Assembly (NCBI GenBank): GCA_003490145.1
Contig: QULQ01000002.1
Span: 127,016 to 191,015, forward strand
DNA: 64,000 nucleotides
Reading direction: 5' to 3'
Origin: Lachnospiraceae bacterium OM04-12BH
Lineage (GTDB): Bacteria; Bacillota; Clostridia; Lachnospirales; Lachnospiraceae
The translations under genes and the position numbers were made by a program. Positions 1-9,003 of the stretch are shown here, one piece after another; position 1 is the stretch's first letter, and each line of letters starts with the position of its first letter. Under the pieces are notes generated by a model that saw nothing but the letters and a program-made list of their open reading frames with translations, searched no databases and was not told where the DNA came from.

Positions 1-184
1 CGGATTTGACAACAGACAGGAGTGCAGATTTACCAGACCAAGATTAACAACAGTTGATATCCCGCTGGAAAAGATGGGAGAGAAGGCAGGACAGGTATTA
101 TTAGACCTGATCAGTGGCAAAACGCCTGAGGACAGGAAGGTGATACTGCCATGTGAATTCCTGGAAAAAAATTCAGTTATTTAA
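1..184 (+). CDS. LacI-family transcriptional regulator, C-terminal fragment
   Basis: This is the 3' end of a gene whose start lies outside the window; the open frame reads from base 2 to a TAA at 182-184. The visible 60 residues run from GFDN through RPRLTTVDIP and EKMGEKAG to a final ILPCEF segment. That order is typical of the periplasmic-binding-protein-like effector domain of LacI/GalR regulators (or GntR-LacI hybrids). The binding-protein gene starts 19 bases after the stop, so the regulator probably heads and controls the sugar transport and hydrolase operon that follows. The DNA-binding domain and operator are not visible, so the effector and mode of control are unknown. Confidence 0.8.
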   Translation, partial: GFDNRQECRFTRPRLTTVDIPLEKMGEKAGQVLLDLISGKTPEDRKVILPCEFLEKNSVI

Positions 185-203
185 ATCAACAGGAGGAAAT
201 ATT

Positions 204-1565
204 ATGCGAAAGAAAATTTTAAAGGTAATGATGTGTGCAATAACAACAATGGCTTTACTGGCAGGATGCGGAAGCAGTAATACAGGAAGCACGACCGGAT
301 CAGCCGGAGATACTGCAGCAGAGGATACAGCAGAAAGCTCTGGGGCAGACAGTACAGAGGCTGCAGCAGAAACAGCGGATTTCGCAGGAACCAAGCTTGT
401 GATCGGTGTGGAATCCGGTGCCCCTAATATTGAGTTCTTTAAGAATAACGTAAGCGAATTTGAAAGTGCAACAGGAATCACAGTTGAATGGGTAGAAATC
501 CCTCATGATAACATGCATGAGAGATTTGTACAGGAGGCAATCTCACAGAGTGGTGCAATCGATATTTATGATACAGACCAGCCATGGATTTCTGAATTTG
601 CATCTAAAGGATATCTGGAGCCGCTGGGAGACAAGCTTTCAGAGGAGGATAAAAGTGATTTCTATGAAGCTGCATTAGATGCATCTTCCTATAATGGAGA
701 ATTATATTCTGTTCCTTTCTTTGTACATACACCGGTTGTATTCTACAGAACAGACCTGTTCGAAGCAGCCGGTATTACAGAATTCCCTAAAACCTGGGAA
801 GAATATGAGGAAGCAGCAAAGAAGCTGACCAAAGACGGTGTATATGGAACAATTATTGAGGCAAAGCAGGCAGGAGAGCCGGTAACCCATCTTGTTGACT
901 GGTTCTATCAGGCAGGCGGTTCCATTATTGACGCTGATAATAACGTAACAGTGAATTCACCTGAAAATGCGAAGGCATTTAACTTCATGCTGAAGATGAT
1001 GTATGAGGATGAAAGTGTTATGCCGGGATCTATCGGATATGACAATGCAGATGTACATAATATGTTTATGCAGGGCAAGGTTGCCATGGTTAAAAACTGG
1101 CCTTATATGTTCGCTATGGCAAAGGATCCTGAACAGTCCAAGGTAAGTGACAAGTTTGCAGTAGCGGTTCAGCCTGCAGGTGAAGAGCAGTCTACAGCAG
1201 CCTGGACATGGGGCTTTGGTATTTCCAGCAGCTCTAAGAATAAGGATGCAGCATGGGAATTTATAAAGTGGGCAACATCCTCTGAGAAACTGGCACAGCT
1301 CGGAATTGCCAACTCCAATCCGGTGCCGAGAACCTCATCTCTGGAGATCGTTAATAATGACAGTACCTTAACAGAGTTTGATAAGGAAAGCATCCAGGTT
1401 ATGAGTGATGCACTCCAGTATGCACATAACGCAACAGAGAACCCTAATTTCCCGACGATCCAGAATGAACTGTCTTATACATTATCAGGTATTATGACGA
1501 AGCAGGTGAGTGTGGAAGACGGATTAGCTGAAGCTGAAAAAGCAATTAAAGAAGCGATCCAGTAG
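204..1565 (+). CDS. Sugar ABC transporter substrate-binding lipoprotein
   Basis: Family 1 extracellular solute-binding protein that would capture a sugar or oligosaccharide outside the membrane and deliver it to the two permeases downstream. I chose ATG 204 over the upstream ATG 153 because an AGGAGG box (191-196) lies 7 bases before it and the protein then begins with a lipoprotein signal: basic MRKK, a hydrophobic stretch, and lipobox LAGC with Cys22. A Ser/Thr/Ala-rich linker follows, as is usual in Clostridia. The mature region contains a typical ligand-domain segment near GELYSVPFF. No ATPase is encoded here; such CUT1 importers usually share an MsmK-type ATPase. The operon context suggests an arabinose-containing ligand, which is inference. 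Confidence 0.9.
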   Translation: MRKKILKVMMCAITTMALLAGCGSSNTGSTTGSAGDTAAEDTAESSGADSTEAAAETADFAGTKLVIGVESGAPNIEFFKNNVSEFESATGITVEWVEIPHDNMHERFVQEAISQSGAIDIYDTDQPWISEFASKGYLEPLGDKLSEEDKSDFYEAALDASSYNGELYSVPFFVHTPVVFYRTDLFEAAGITEFPKTWEEYEEAAKKLTKDGVYGTIIEAKQAGEPVTHLVDWFYQAGGSIIDADNNVTVNSPENAKAFNFMLKMMYEDESVMPGSIGYDNADVHNMFMQGKVAMVKNWPYMFAMAKDPEQSKVSDKFAVAVQPAGEEQSTAAWTWGFGISSSSKNKDAAWEFIKWATSSEKLAQLGIANSNPVPRTSSLEIVNNDSTLTEFDKESIQVMSDALQYAHNATENPNFPTIQNELSYTLSGIMTKQVSVEDGLAEAEKAIKEAIQ

Positions 1566-1573
1566 GCAGACAG

Positions 1574-1602
1574 ATCCCCATACGGTTTTTCTGTATGGGG
1601 AT
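1574..1602 (+). terminator. Intergenic hairpin after the binding-protein gene
   Basis: ATCCCCATAC (1574-1583) pairs with GTATGGGGAT (1593-1602). Two further pairs close a TTTTT loop, and a short T-rich stretch follows. It sits between the binding-protein and first permease genes, so it is likely a partial terminator or an mRNA-stabilising stem that keeps binding-protein expression above permease expression. Confidence 0.65.
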
Positions 1603-1649
1603 TTCTTAACCCGGAATATTGGTTTTATTGTAAGGAGTAGTGAAAAATA

Positions 1650-2546
1650 ATGAGTAGAAAAACAGGAAGTATTTCTATCAGGGAGAAAAAAAGACGAAGG
1701 GCAGGGTATTCACTGATAGCACCGGCATGTCTGGTATTGCTTGTTATATTTTTTGTTCCGCTGGTCTATGCCTTTGCCATCAGTATATCAGATTCAGATG
1801 CGATCATTAATAACAGCTTCAAGTTTGTAGGATTAAAGAATTACTTTTCCGTCATGACAAACTCCAAATTCCTGGCAGCACTAGGGCATACCTGCTTCTT
1901 TGTACTTACAACGATCACCCTGGAATTTATCATTGGATTTGTTGTTGCTTTGCTGCTGTACCGTGAGGTTGCAGGATCAAGGGTGTTCCGTCTTATCTTT
2001 GCTGTACCGCTGATGGTGGCTCCTGTTGTTTCAGGACTTCAGTGGAGATGGCTGTTTGCAGATCAGTACGGTATCATTAATGCACTGATGAATAAGCTGG
2101 GACTCGAAGCACCCTTATGGTTTACCCAGGTTTCCACATCATGGGTGACCATTATTGTGGCAAACCTCTGGCTTGCTACACCATTTGTTATCCTTGTACT
2201 GCTGGCAGGTCTTGGAGGGCTGTCAGAAGAGCTGAACGAAGCAGCATCTATTGATGGTGCGAACCGTACACAGACATTTTTCCATATCATCCTTCCCCAG
2301 CTTAAGCCAACGATCCTGATCATCCTTGTAATACGTCTGACAGATGCGTTCCGGATATATGATCTTGTTTATATCCTGACAGGCGGTGGTCCTGGTGGCG
2401 GAACAGAGGTGCTGAGCACATTTATCTATAAGAGGATCTTTTCAGACTGGAAATTTGGACAGGGATCGGCCGCAGCTTTTCTGGTTATGCTGATCATCTG
2501 TGTCTTAAGCTTTCTGTGCAATAAATGGATGAGTGAGGAGGAATAG
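1650..2546 (+). CDS. Sugar ABC transporter permease (MalF/UgpA type)
   Basis: 298-residue integral membrane permease of the CUT1 sugar importer family. The N-terminus is basic, with a first membrane segment around residues 20-45 and several more to the C-terminus. The cytoplasmic EAA loop (NEAASIDGANRTQTFFHIILP, near residue 200) is the docking site for the ATPase. An AAGGAG box precedes ATG 1650. The stop at 2546 is two bases before the next permease, so the two are translationally coupled and should form the heterodimeric channel. Substrate specificity cannot be read from the permease itself. Confidence 0.9.
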   Translation: MSRKTGSISIREKKRRRAGYSLIAPACLVLLVIFFVPLVYAFAISISDSDAIINNSFKFVGLKNYFSVMTNSKFLAALGHTCFFVLTTITLEFIIGFVVALLLYREVAGSRVFRLIFAVPLMVAPVVSGLQWRWLFADQYGIINALMNKLGLEAPLWFTQVSTSWVTIIVANLWLATPFVILVLLAGLGGLSEELNEAASIDGANRTQTFFHIILPQLKPTILIILVIRLTDAFRIYDLVYILTGGGPGGGTEVLSTFIYKRIFSDWKFGQGSAAAFLVMLIICVLSFLCNKWMSEEE

Positions 2547-2548
2547 TC

Positions 2549-3376
2549 GTGAACAGAAGAAAAGTAATGAATAGTTTGATTTTCCTGCTGCTGGCAATAT
2601 TTTCCATAGTTACCCTGTTTCCCATTATATGGACGGCGATCACATCATTAAAAACGGATGTTCAGATGTTTGCGATCCCGCCGGATCTGCTCCCGCACCC
2701 GGCAACCCTGTCACATTACAAAGAAGTACTTATGGGAAATTTCCCGGCTTATATCAGAAACAGTATGCTGGTTACATTTTTCAGCTGTGCAATATCACTG
2801 GCACTTGGTATTCCGGCAGCCTACGGCTTCGCAAAATATGCAACTGAAAAGACAAAACCGGTCTTTGCAGCTGTGACTGCAGTCAGGATGGTTCCGCCGG
2901 TTGCCATGGTAATTCCTTTTTTCCTGATCATCCGTAACATCCATCTGAGTGATACATTACTTGGACTGATCATTACCTATATCCCGTTTGAGCTGACACT
3001 GATCATATGGATGCTGAAAAACTTTTTCGGACAGATCCCAAGGGAAGTGGAAGAGGCAGCGGAGCTGGATGGACTTTCTGCATGGGGCATCCTGTTAAAG
3101 GTAGTCCTTCCGATGTCCAAATCCTCGGTAGGTGTTGCAGGACTCATGGCATTCCTGTTTTCATGGAACGAATTCATGTTTGCCCTGTCTCTTACCTCAA
3201 CAAAGAGTGCGCAGACACTTACAGTCGGGATCGCCGGATATGTAACATCCTTCCAGACCTTCTGGGGAAGCATGTCAGCGACAGGGATCCTGTTTATGAT
3301 TCCGGCATTTATTTTAACATTTATTTTTCAAAAGGATTTAGTGAAAGGTTTAACAGCTGGAGCTGTGAAAGGATAA
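2549..3376 (+). CDS. Sugar ABC transporter permease (MalG/UgpE type)
   Basis: 275-residue partner permease of the same importer. Translation starts at GTG 2549, with a GAGGAG box inside the end of the preceding gene. It has a hydrophobic N-terminal helix, about six membrane segments in total, and the EAA loop EEAAELDGLSAWGILLKVVLP near residue 185. The C-terminus ends in the LTAGAVKG type tail common in MalG-like permeases. The next gene begins three bases after the stop. The family assignment is clear; the sugar transported is inferred from the hydrolases downstream. Confidence 0.9.
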   Translation: MNRRKVMNSLIFLLLAIFSIVTLFPIIWTAITSLKTDVQMFAIPPDLLPHPATLSHYKEVLMGNFPAYIRNSMLVTFFSCAISLALGIPAAYGFAKYATEKTKPVFAAVTAVRMVPPVAMVIPFFLIIRNIHLSDTLLGLIITYIPFELTLIIWMLKNFFGQIPREVEEAAELDGLSAWGILLKVVLPMSKSSVGVAGLMAFLFSWNEFMFALSLTSTKSAQTLTVGIAGYVTSFQTFWGSMSATGILFMIPAFILTFIFQKDLVKGLTAGAVKG

Positions 3377-3379
3377 AGT

Positions 3380-5692
3380 ATGAAGATTAATGTATTGAAT
3401 GAACAAATTCAACTGGAAAATCCGGAACTGGTTATTGGACGGATCGCAAAACCTGTTATCCTCGAAATCTGGAATGGCAGACAGAAGGATTCTGTGATAC
3501 GCAGGGAATATCCCTACACAAAGATCACACAGACAGAGGATGGATTAAAGGCATGTGCAGAAATAGACGATGAATGGGCAGGAAAGACGGAAGTCACAGA
3601 TATTTACCGCACGGAAGAGGGATCTGTTGTTCTCAGCAGACAGGTCTGCATTCTCAGGGAAAGCGGATATCCCGGAATACGCCTTCGAACAGAGATATCA
3701 CTGCTTCCGGAAAGGAAAAATGCCTTTGAAGACCTGCGATATTTTGCACCGCCGGCAATCTATGACAAGAATGATCTGGATGAGGATGGATATGAGGATT
3801 ATTTTCATACCAAAAAAACCATATTCCGGGATGACCGTTTTAATTATCCGATGTTTACCTGTTATTCAGAGGAAACAAAGGAGGCTGTCAGCATAGAAAG
3901 AGATCCGCTTCCGGCGTTTGACTCCAATCCGGATCGTAAAGTTTCTGAAGAAACAGGGGAAAAAGAAGCGCTTTTCCTTCAGAAAACGGATATCGGAAGC
4001 ATGGGAGCAGATGGCAGTGACGGAAGCACCAGACTGACCTGCTGTTATCCTTTTTATGAGGGTGACGCAACAATTGCATTATATATTGTAAAGATGGTGC
4101 CCTTTGGAGCCTTCTGGCCGATGAAGTCCGGAGAAGAATTCTCGGTGACTTATCGTATTTCTAACCACAGATATGAGAATTATCACGATGCCTGCTGGTA
4201 CGGGATCAGGGATATTATCAGAAAAACACATCCACAGGCAGAGCCGTTAAGTGTATCTCCAGAGGAGCTCATCAGGCTGAGGCTGGATGCCCTGGATCAT
4301 TATTATGTAGAGAAAACAGCAGAAGAGGATCCCAACCTGCCGGCCGGCTATGTGCTGAACTGTCATCCGCAGGACGGGGTACAGCTTGAAAACATCATAC
4401 AGTATGGATTTACAGGACAGAATATCCTGAATGCCTATAATGTCCTGAGATACGGATATGAGCATAATAATGAAGAATACAGAAGAAAAGCGCTGAAAAC
4501 GGCAGATTTCTTTGTGAATACGATCCACATAAAGGAATCCGGCATGTTTTATAACCTGTATAATGTGGACACCAGATCTGTGAACTTCTGGTGGACGGGG
4601 CTTTTACTGCCACTTGCATATGCACAGGGAGAAGAGCTGGAGAAGCTGATGGGACCTCTGTATGAGTACCGGAAGGATGTCATTCAGAAGCTGGTAAGTC
4701 TGAAGGGGGCATATCTGCGCTGCATGAATGAGGATGTTACGGCACTGCTCCGTCTGTACTGCTATGAAAAAGAAAAAGGAACAGAGCATCCCGGATGGCT
4801 TGAGGCAATAGAAAATTATGCAGGATTTCTTTTGAGGACACAGGAGCAGGACGGAGGCTGGTACAGGGCATATGACCTTGAGGGAAAGCCGCTGCTTGAG
4901 CCTGTCAAATGGTTTGGGAATACTGTTTATGAACAGAAATCCTCGACGGGAACGTCCATTACATTCCTGACAGAACTATATGAACTGACAAAAAATGAGG
5001 CATATCTGGAGGCTGCCAGCAGAGCCGGTATGTTTGTAAAGGAATATATTATCGACAGGGTACGGTTTAACGGTGGTGTACATGACAGTATTTATGCAAA
5101 AGGCCAGCTGATCGACAATGAAAGCATCCTGTATCCCATGTTTGGCATGCTGTCGCTGTATGAAGCGACCGGGAGAAAGGATTTCCTGGATGCGGCTGTG
5201 AGAGCGGCGCATTACTACGCATCCTGGGTATGCCTGTGGGATGTACCGCTTCCGGAGGACAGTACTCTGCATAGATATGGCTTCCACAGTACAGGAATGG
5301 GAGCATGTGATACCTGTGGCTGCGGATATGTGCATCCATTCCAGCTGATGGGTGTTGCCGAGACAGCACAGATCGCAGTTTATGCAAAGGATAAGGAGCT
5401 TTTTGATATCGCCAGATTGTACTGGCTTGGCTGTAATCAGACAGTAGAAACAGAAGAACGTCCATGGGGCTATGCAATGCCGGGATTACAGGAGGAAGGC
5501 TACCTGATCAGCTGGTGGGCAGTGGATGATCCGATGTTTGCAGCAGATACCGGATTTGGTTACCGGCTGAAGGGAGAAGGAAATAAAACCTGCTTCCCAT
5601 GGATCAATGCAGTCGGTGTGAAAGCATACTGGGCAATGAAGGACCGGTTTGGAAGTGTTGATTTTGAAGAAATAGAAAACAAATATTTTTGA
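3380..5692 (+). CDS. Uncharacterised six-hairpin (alpha-toroid) glycosidase-like protein with a Cys cluster
   Basis: A 770-residue cytoplasmic protein without a signal peptide, lying between a sugar importer and a GH127 enzyme. About 280 N-terminal residues look beta-rich. The remainder has the repeated helix pairs and aromatic patches of six-hairpin glycosidase folds, for example a QEQDGGWYRAYD segment and DNESILYPMFGMLSLYEATG. I do not recognise a named glycoside hydrolase family. A compact cluster, C643-x2-C646-x-C648 with H652, lies in the last third and could bind metal or supply a thiol nucleophile. The start ATG 3380 has an AAAGGA box inside the upstream permease gene. A hydrolase or accessory enzyme acting on the imported oligosaccharide is the most reasonable guess. 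Confidence 0.6.
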   Translation: MKINVLNEQIQLENPELVIGRIAKPVILEIWNGRQKDSVIRREYPYTKITQTEDGLKACAEIDDEWAGKTEVTDIYRTEEGSVVLSRQVCILRESGYPGIRLRTEISLLPERKNAFEDLRYFAPPAIYDKNDLDEDGYEDYFHTKKTIFRDDRFNYPMFTCYSEETKEAVSIERDPLPAFDSNPDRKVSEETGEKEALFLQKTDIGSMGADGSDGSTRLTCCYPFYEGDATIALYIVKMVPFGAFWPMKSGEEFSVTYRISNHRYENYHDACWYGIRDIIRKTHPQAEPLSVSPEELIRLRLDALDHYYVEKTAEEDPNLPAGYVLNCHPQDGVQLENIIQYGFTGQNILNAYNVLRYGYEHNNEEYRRKALKTADFFVNTIHIKESGMFYNLYNVDTRSVNFWWTGLLLPLAYAQGEELEKLMGPLYEYRKDVIQKLVSLKGAYLRCMNEDVTALLRLYCYEKEKGTEHPGWLEAIENYAGFLLRTQEQDGGWYRAYDLEGKPLLEPVKWFGNTVYEQKSSTGTSITFLTELYELTKNEAYLEAASRAGMFVKEYIIDRVRFNGGVHDSIYAKGQLIDNESILYPMFGMLSLYEATGRKDFLDAAVRAAHYYASWVCLWDVPLPEDSTLHRYGFHSTGMGACDTCGCGYVHPFQLMGVAETAQIAVYAKDKELFDIARLYWLGCNQTVETEERPWGYAMPGLQEEGYLISWWAVDDPMFAADTGFGYRLKGEGNKTCFPWINAVGVKAYWAMKDRFGSVDFEEIENKYF

Positions 5693-5714
5693 GATACCAA
5701 AGGAGAGGTGGAGT

Positions 5715-7637
5715 ATGAGATTAAACACTGTTCAGCTTTCCGGGATGGATATTACCGATCCGTTCTGGAAGCAGTATACTGACCTTGTTGAGGATGTGAT
5801 CATTCCCTATCAGTGGGATATTATGAATGATAATGTCAAAGGAGTGGAATCCAGCCATTGCCTTGAGAATTTTAAGATTGCGGCCGGGCTGAAAAAGGGT
5901 CAGTTTTATGGTGCAGTATTTCAGGATACAGATGTAGCCAAGTGGCTGGAGGCAGTAGGGTATTCACTGGCGGAAAAGAAGAATGAAAAGCTGGAAAAGC
6001 TTGCAGATGATGCTATTGACGTGATCGTACAGGCGCAGCAGGAAGACGGATATCTGGATACCTACTTTATCATTAAAGAACCTTCACTGAGATGGAGAAA
6101 TCTCTGTGAGGGACACGAGCTGTATTCAGCAGGACATATGATAGAGGCGGCAGTTGCCTATTATGAAGGAACCGGGAAAAGAAAGCTCCTTGACAGTATG
6201 ATAAAGCTTGCTGATCTGATCTGCAGAACCTTCGGACCGGAGGAGGGACAGAATCATGGCTACCCGGGACATCAGGAGATAGAGCTGGCATTAGTCAGGC
6301 TCTACCGGGTAACGCAGGACAAAAAATACCTGGATCAGGCGAAGTACTTCCTGGATATCCGCGGAGTAGGGAAGAATTATTTCCTCGAGGAGGAAAAGCA
6401 GGAGAATTTCAAAAGGATTTTCCCGGAATTTGAGGATTATGATCCTGCGTATTCCCAGTCCCACGAACCGGTGAGAGAGCAGAAAACAGCTGAAGGACAT
6501 GCAGTCAGGGCAGTGTATATGTATTCGGCAATGGCAGATGTGGCGGAGGAATATCAGGATAAGGAGCTGATGGAAGCATGTGTGACATTGTGGGAAAATA
6601 TTACACAGAAGAGGATGTATATCACAGGAGGAATCGGGTCATCAGGCTTCCTTGAGAGATTTACGACAGATTATGACCTGCCAAATGACAGCAATTATTC
6701 AGAAACGTGTGCATCCATCGGTATGGCACTGTTCAGTCTGCGGATGGCAAATATAACACGGGATTCACGATATGCAGAGGTGATGGAGCAGGAATTGTAT
6801 AATAATATCCTGGCAGGGATTGCACAGGACGGCAAGAGCTTTTTCTACGTGAATCCGCTGGAGATAAAGCCGCGCCAATGTATGCCGCATACATCAAGGG
6901 CACATGTGAAGGCAAGGCGTCAGAAATGGTTTGGCGTTGCCTGCTGTCCTCCGAATATCGCAAGGACACTGGCGTCTCTTGGACAGTACATATATGGAAC
7001 TGACGGAGCCAATATTTATACGCATTTATATATAGGAAACCAGACGGACATTCCTGTCAATAATGATGTGGTAAAGATCACCATGGATTCCATGTTCCCG
7101 TGGGAAGGAAATATAAAGGTTAAGGTTCAGGGAGTAAAGGAAAAAGTCAGGCTGCATTTCCGTATTCCCGGCTATGCAGAAAATTTCCGGTTATACTGCG
7201 ATGGCAAGGAGCAGGAGCTGGCAGTAAGCAAGGGCTATGCGTGTGTGGAGATCTGCAGGGACAGCGAGCTTGGCATCCAGTTTGATATGCCCGTTGAATT
7301 CCTTCATGCTAACCCGAGGGTCAGCGCAGATGTCGGCAAGGTGGCAATAAAAAGAGGCCCCATTGTTTATTGTCTGGAAGAGGTTGATAATGGTGCAGAG
7401 CTGCAGTGCATTTATCTCAGCGGTAAAGCTGCACAGAAGAAAAAATCCACTTATTTTTCAGAATGCCTTGAGCTGGAATTGCAGGGCAGGAGACTTATAC
7501 CCGGGAATGGAGAACTATACAGCAGCACCGGACTGACCTATGAAGACGCAGCTGTCCGTGCGATACCGTATGCGTACTGGAATAACCGGGGCGAAGGGGA
7601 GATGCTGGTCTGGATACATGAAATGATAGGAAACTGA
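5715..7637 (+). CDS. GH127-type beta-L-arabinofuranosidase (DUF1680 family)
   Basis: 640-residue cytoplasmic glycosidase, the usual length for GH127. The family uses a zinc-coordinated cysteine nucleophile; in the bifidobacterial enzyme HypBA1 the ligands are Glu, Cys and a Cys-Cys pair. Here E330-T-C332 (in NYSETCASIG) and C410-C411 (in VACCPPNIAR) match that set. E314 (in GFLERF) lies 16 residues before the first ligand, the same spacing as the HypBA1 acid/base residue. An alpha-toroid N-terminal domain is followed by beta-sandwich segments from about residue 440. AGGAGAGGTGG precedes ATG 5715. It probably removes terminal beta-L-arabinofuranose from imported oligosaccharides; other specificities occur in the family. 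Confidence 0.85.
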   Translation: MRLNTVQLSGMDITDPFWKQYTDLVEDVIIPYQWDIMNDNVKGVESSHCLENFKIAAGLKKGQFYGAVFQDTDVAKWLEAVGYSLAEKKNEKLEKLADDAIDVIVQAQQEDGYLDTYFIIKEPSLRWRNLCEGHELYSAGHMIEAAVAYYEGTGKRKLLDSMIKLADLICRTFGPEEGQNHGYPGHQEIELALVRLYRVTQDKKYLDQAKYFLDIRGVGKNYFLEEEKQENFKRIFPEFEDYDPAYSQSHEPVREQKTAEGHAVRAVYMYSAMADVAEEYQDKELMEACVTLWENITQKRMYITGGIGSSGFLERFTTDYDLPNDSNYSETCASIGMALFSLRMANITRDSRYAEVMEQELYNNILAGIAQDGKSFFYVNPLEIKPRQCMPHTSRAHVKARRQKWFGVACCPPNIARTLASLGQYIYGTDGANIYTHLYIGNQTDIPVNNDVVKITMDSMFPWEGNIKVKVQGVKEKVRLHFRIPGYAENFRLYCDGKEQELAVSKGYACVEICRDSELGIQFDMPVEFLHANPRVSADVGKVAIKRGPIVYCLEEVDNGAELQCIYLSGKAAQKKKSTYFSECLELELQGRRLIPGNGELYSSTGLTYEDAAVRAIPYAYWNNRGEGEMLVWIHEMIGN

Positions 7638-7639
7638 AT

Positions 7640-7738
7640 TACACCTCATCGGGTATAAAAATATGTAAAATCCATATAATATACCCGATGAGGTATATTT
7701 ATGCTATAAATCATTGAAATTATACCTGATATGGTATA
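7640..7738 (+). promoter_or_regulatory. Three evenly spaced HipB-type operators and promoter
   Basis: Three 18-bp dyads fit TATACC-N6-GGTATA: TACACCTCATCGGGTATA (7640-7657), TATACCCGATGAGGTATA (7680-7697) and TATACCTGATATGGTATA (7721-7738). Their starts are 40 and 41 bp apart, about four helical turns, so all three face the same side of the DNA. The third lies between a TTGAAA -35 (7714) and a TATAGT-like -10 (7735-7740). The layout indicates tight autoregulation of the small repressor that follows. Confidence 0.75.
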
Positions 7739-7748
7739 GTATAAAATT

Positions 7749-7955
7749 ATGAGCAGAATTGGTGATTATGTAAAACAGGAAAGAAAAAAACTGGGGTTAA
7801 CGCAGGAGGAATTTGCCGTGAGAACAGGACTGGGTCTCCGGTTTGTCCGCGATCTGGAGCAGGGCAAGGAAACAGTGCGCATGGACAAGGTAAATCAGGC
7901 ACTGGCACTGTTTGACTGTGAGGCAGTTCCGGGAAGAAAGGAGCGGCGGATATAA
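7749..7955 (+). CDS. Orphan HipB-like (y4mF-type) antitoxin/repressor
   Basis: 68-residue Cro/C1-type helix-turn-helix protein. Residues 4-57 form a complete XRE domain, and the segment GLRFVRDLEQGKETVRMDKVNQALALF is the hallmark of HipB-like antitoxins of the y4mF group. Normally such a gene is followed immediately by a HipA kinase, but here only a terminator and a convergent phosphatase gene follow, so the partner is missing. ATG 7749 lies about 8 bases downstream of the probable -10 box and has no visible ribosome binding site, suggesting leaderless translation. Three operators upstream imply it still represses itself. It may control the flanking genes or act on HipA proteins elsewhere. 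Confidence 0.75.
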   Translation: MSRIGDYVKQERKKLGLTQEEFAVRTGLGLRFVRDLEQGKETVRMDKVNQALALFDCEAVPGRKERRI

Positions 7956-7956
7956 A

Positions 7957-7997
7957 AGCTGATCACACAAAGAACAGAAATTCTTTGCTGATCAGCC
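7957..7997 (-). terminator. Terminator of the Cof-type phosphatase gene, possibly bidirectional
   Basis: GCTGATCA (7958-7965) and TGATCAGC (7989-7996) pair, and CAAAGAA/TTCTTTG extends the stem inward. Read leftward the hairpin is followed by TTTT, so it fits best as the terminator of the leftward phosphatase gene. It may also stop rightward transcription from the HipB-like gene. Confidence 0.7.
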
Positions 7998-8023
7998 TTC
8001 ATTGCCAGCTGGTAAACCGCAGC

Positions 8024-8818
8024 CTACAGGAACCGCTTCAGCATCTGCAGGACACCGTTCTCCCAGTAAGGAGGACAGAGCTCCTTCGCAGCTGTCCTCA
8101 CTTCCTCACGGCTGTTGGAAACAGCAAAGCTTAAGCCTGCATTTTCCAGCATTTCAATATCATTCAGATTATCCCCGAAGGTACAGGTTTCCTCCGGGAG
8201 GATTCCCAGATATTCCTGCAGATGGGAAAGCGCCGTCCACTTGCTGACGCCGAGTGGATTACAGTCTACCCATTCCCTGCCAGAGGGCGCAAGGAGAGAT
8301 TTGTCCTTCCATGCCGGAATGAAAAGCGGTGTACATTTTTCCTCACAGGCAGAGGGGTGATAAACTGTGAATTTGATCACATCTGCCGGGGAGTGATCGA
8401 TCAGATCCTTCACGGCACAGATATTATAGCCGTAGGAATCCTTCAGCCAGCGGAACATCCGGCTGTTTTCGTTTTCTGCGTATCCTATATCCGGTGTGGA
8501 GATATAGCATTCACAATCCGGCAGATCTTCATGAACCATCTTGCACATACCCTTCCAGACATCCTCCGGCATGATGGAAACCTGAAGGATTTCCTTCGGG
8601 GTCCGGACGACAGTTCCCCCATCTGTGATATAAAGCAGCTCGTCCCGGATGGGGGCGAACAGCTTCTGTTCACTGACAAACTGCCGGCCAGAGCAGACAA
8701 CGATATGGATTCCCTTTCTGATTAATTTATCAACAACTGTCATATATTCAGGGTCAATCTGCAGGGTACCGTCTTTCACAACGGTACCGTCGATATCGGT
8801 AGCAATCAATTTGATCAT
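8024..8818 (-). CDS. Cof-type HAD-IIB phosphatase
   Basis: 264-residue haloacid dehalogenase superfamily hydrolase. The N-terminal motif TDIDGT supplies the nucleophile D8 and acid/base D10. The C-terminal FGDNLNDIEML motif supplies the Mg2+-binding acidic residues. The region between, near residues 90-190, is the type IIB cap. Such enzymes dephosphorylate sugar phosphates or FMN/PLP-like compounds; the substrate cannot be told here. A GAGGAA box precedes the ATG on the minus strand. The gene is convergent with the orphan HipB-like gene and divergent from the LacI regulator, so it is probably monocistronic. Confidence 0.85.
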   Translation of the reverse strand: MIKLIATDIDGTVVKDGTLQIDPEYMTVVDKLIRKGIHIVVCSGRQFVSEQKLFAPIRDELLYITDGGTVVRTPKEILQVSIMPEDVWKGMCKMVHEDLPDCECYISTPDIGYAENENSRMFRWLKDSYGYNICAVKDLIDHSPADVIKFTVYHPSACEEKCTPLFIPAWKDKSLLAPSGREWVDCNPLGVSKWTALSHLQEYLGILPEETCTFGDNLNDIEMLENAGLSFAVSNSREEVRTAAKELCPPYWENGVLQMLKRFL

Positions 8819-8937
8819 AATAATTTCCTCACATGTAATTTCAGTAGTTTCTGTTTGTGATTATTTTAACTATCTTTTTGACTGAAGGCAATAGATAAAA
8901 CATAAATTATTTATATAGAAGTCTCTGTCTGATTTTA

Positions 8938-8966
8938 CTGACTTTTTGGACATTATCTGCTACAAT
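8938..8966 (+). promoter_or_regulatory. Probable promoter of the lacI-type gene
   Basis: CTGACT (8938-8943) and TACAAT (8961-8966) are separated by 17 bp. An AGGAG box (8991-8995) and ATG 9004 follow. Confidence 0.5.
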
Positions 8967-9003
8967 GATAGATAAATCGCAATAATGAACAGGAGTACAT
9001 GGC

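Noticed and set aside
153..203. Upstream start for the first binding protein
   Set aside because: It would bury the lipoprotein signal behind 17 extra residues; AGGAGG supports ATG 204.
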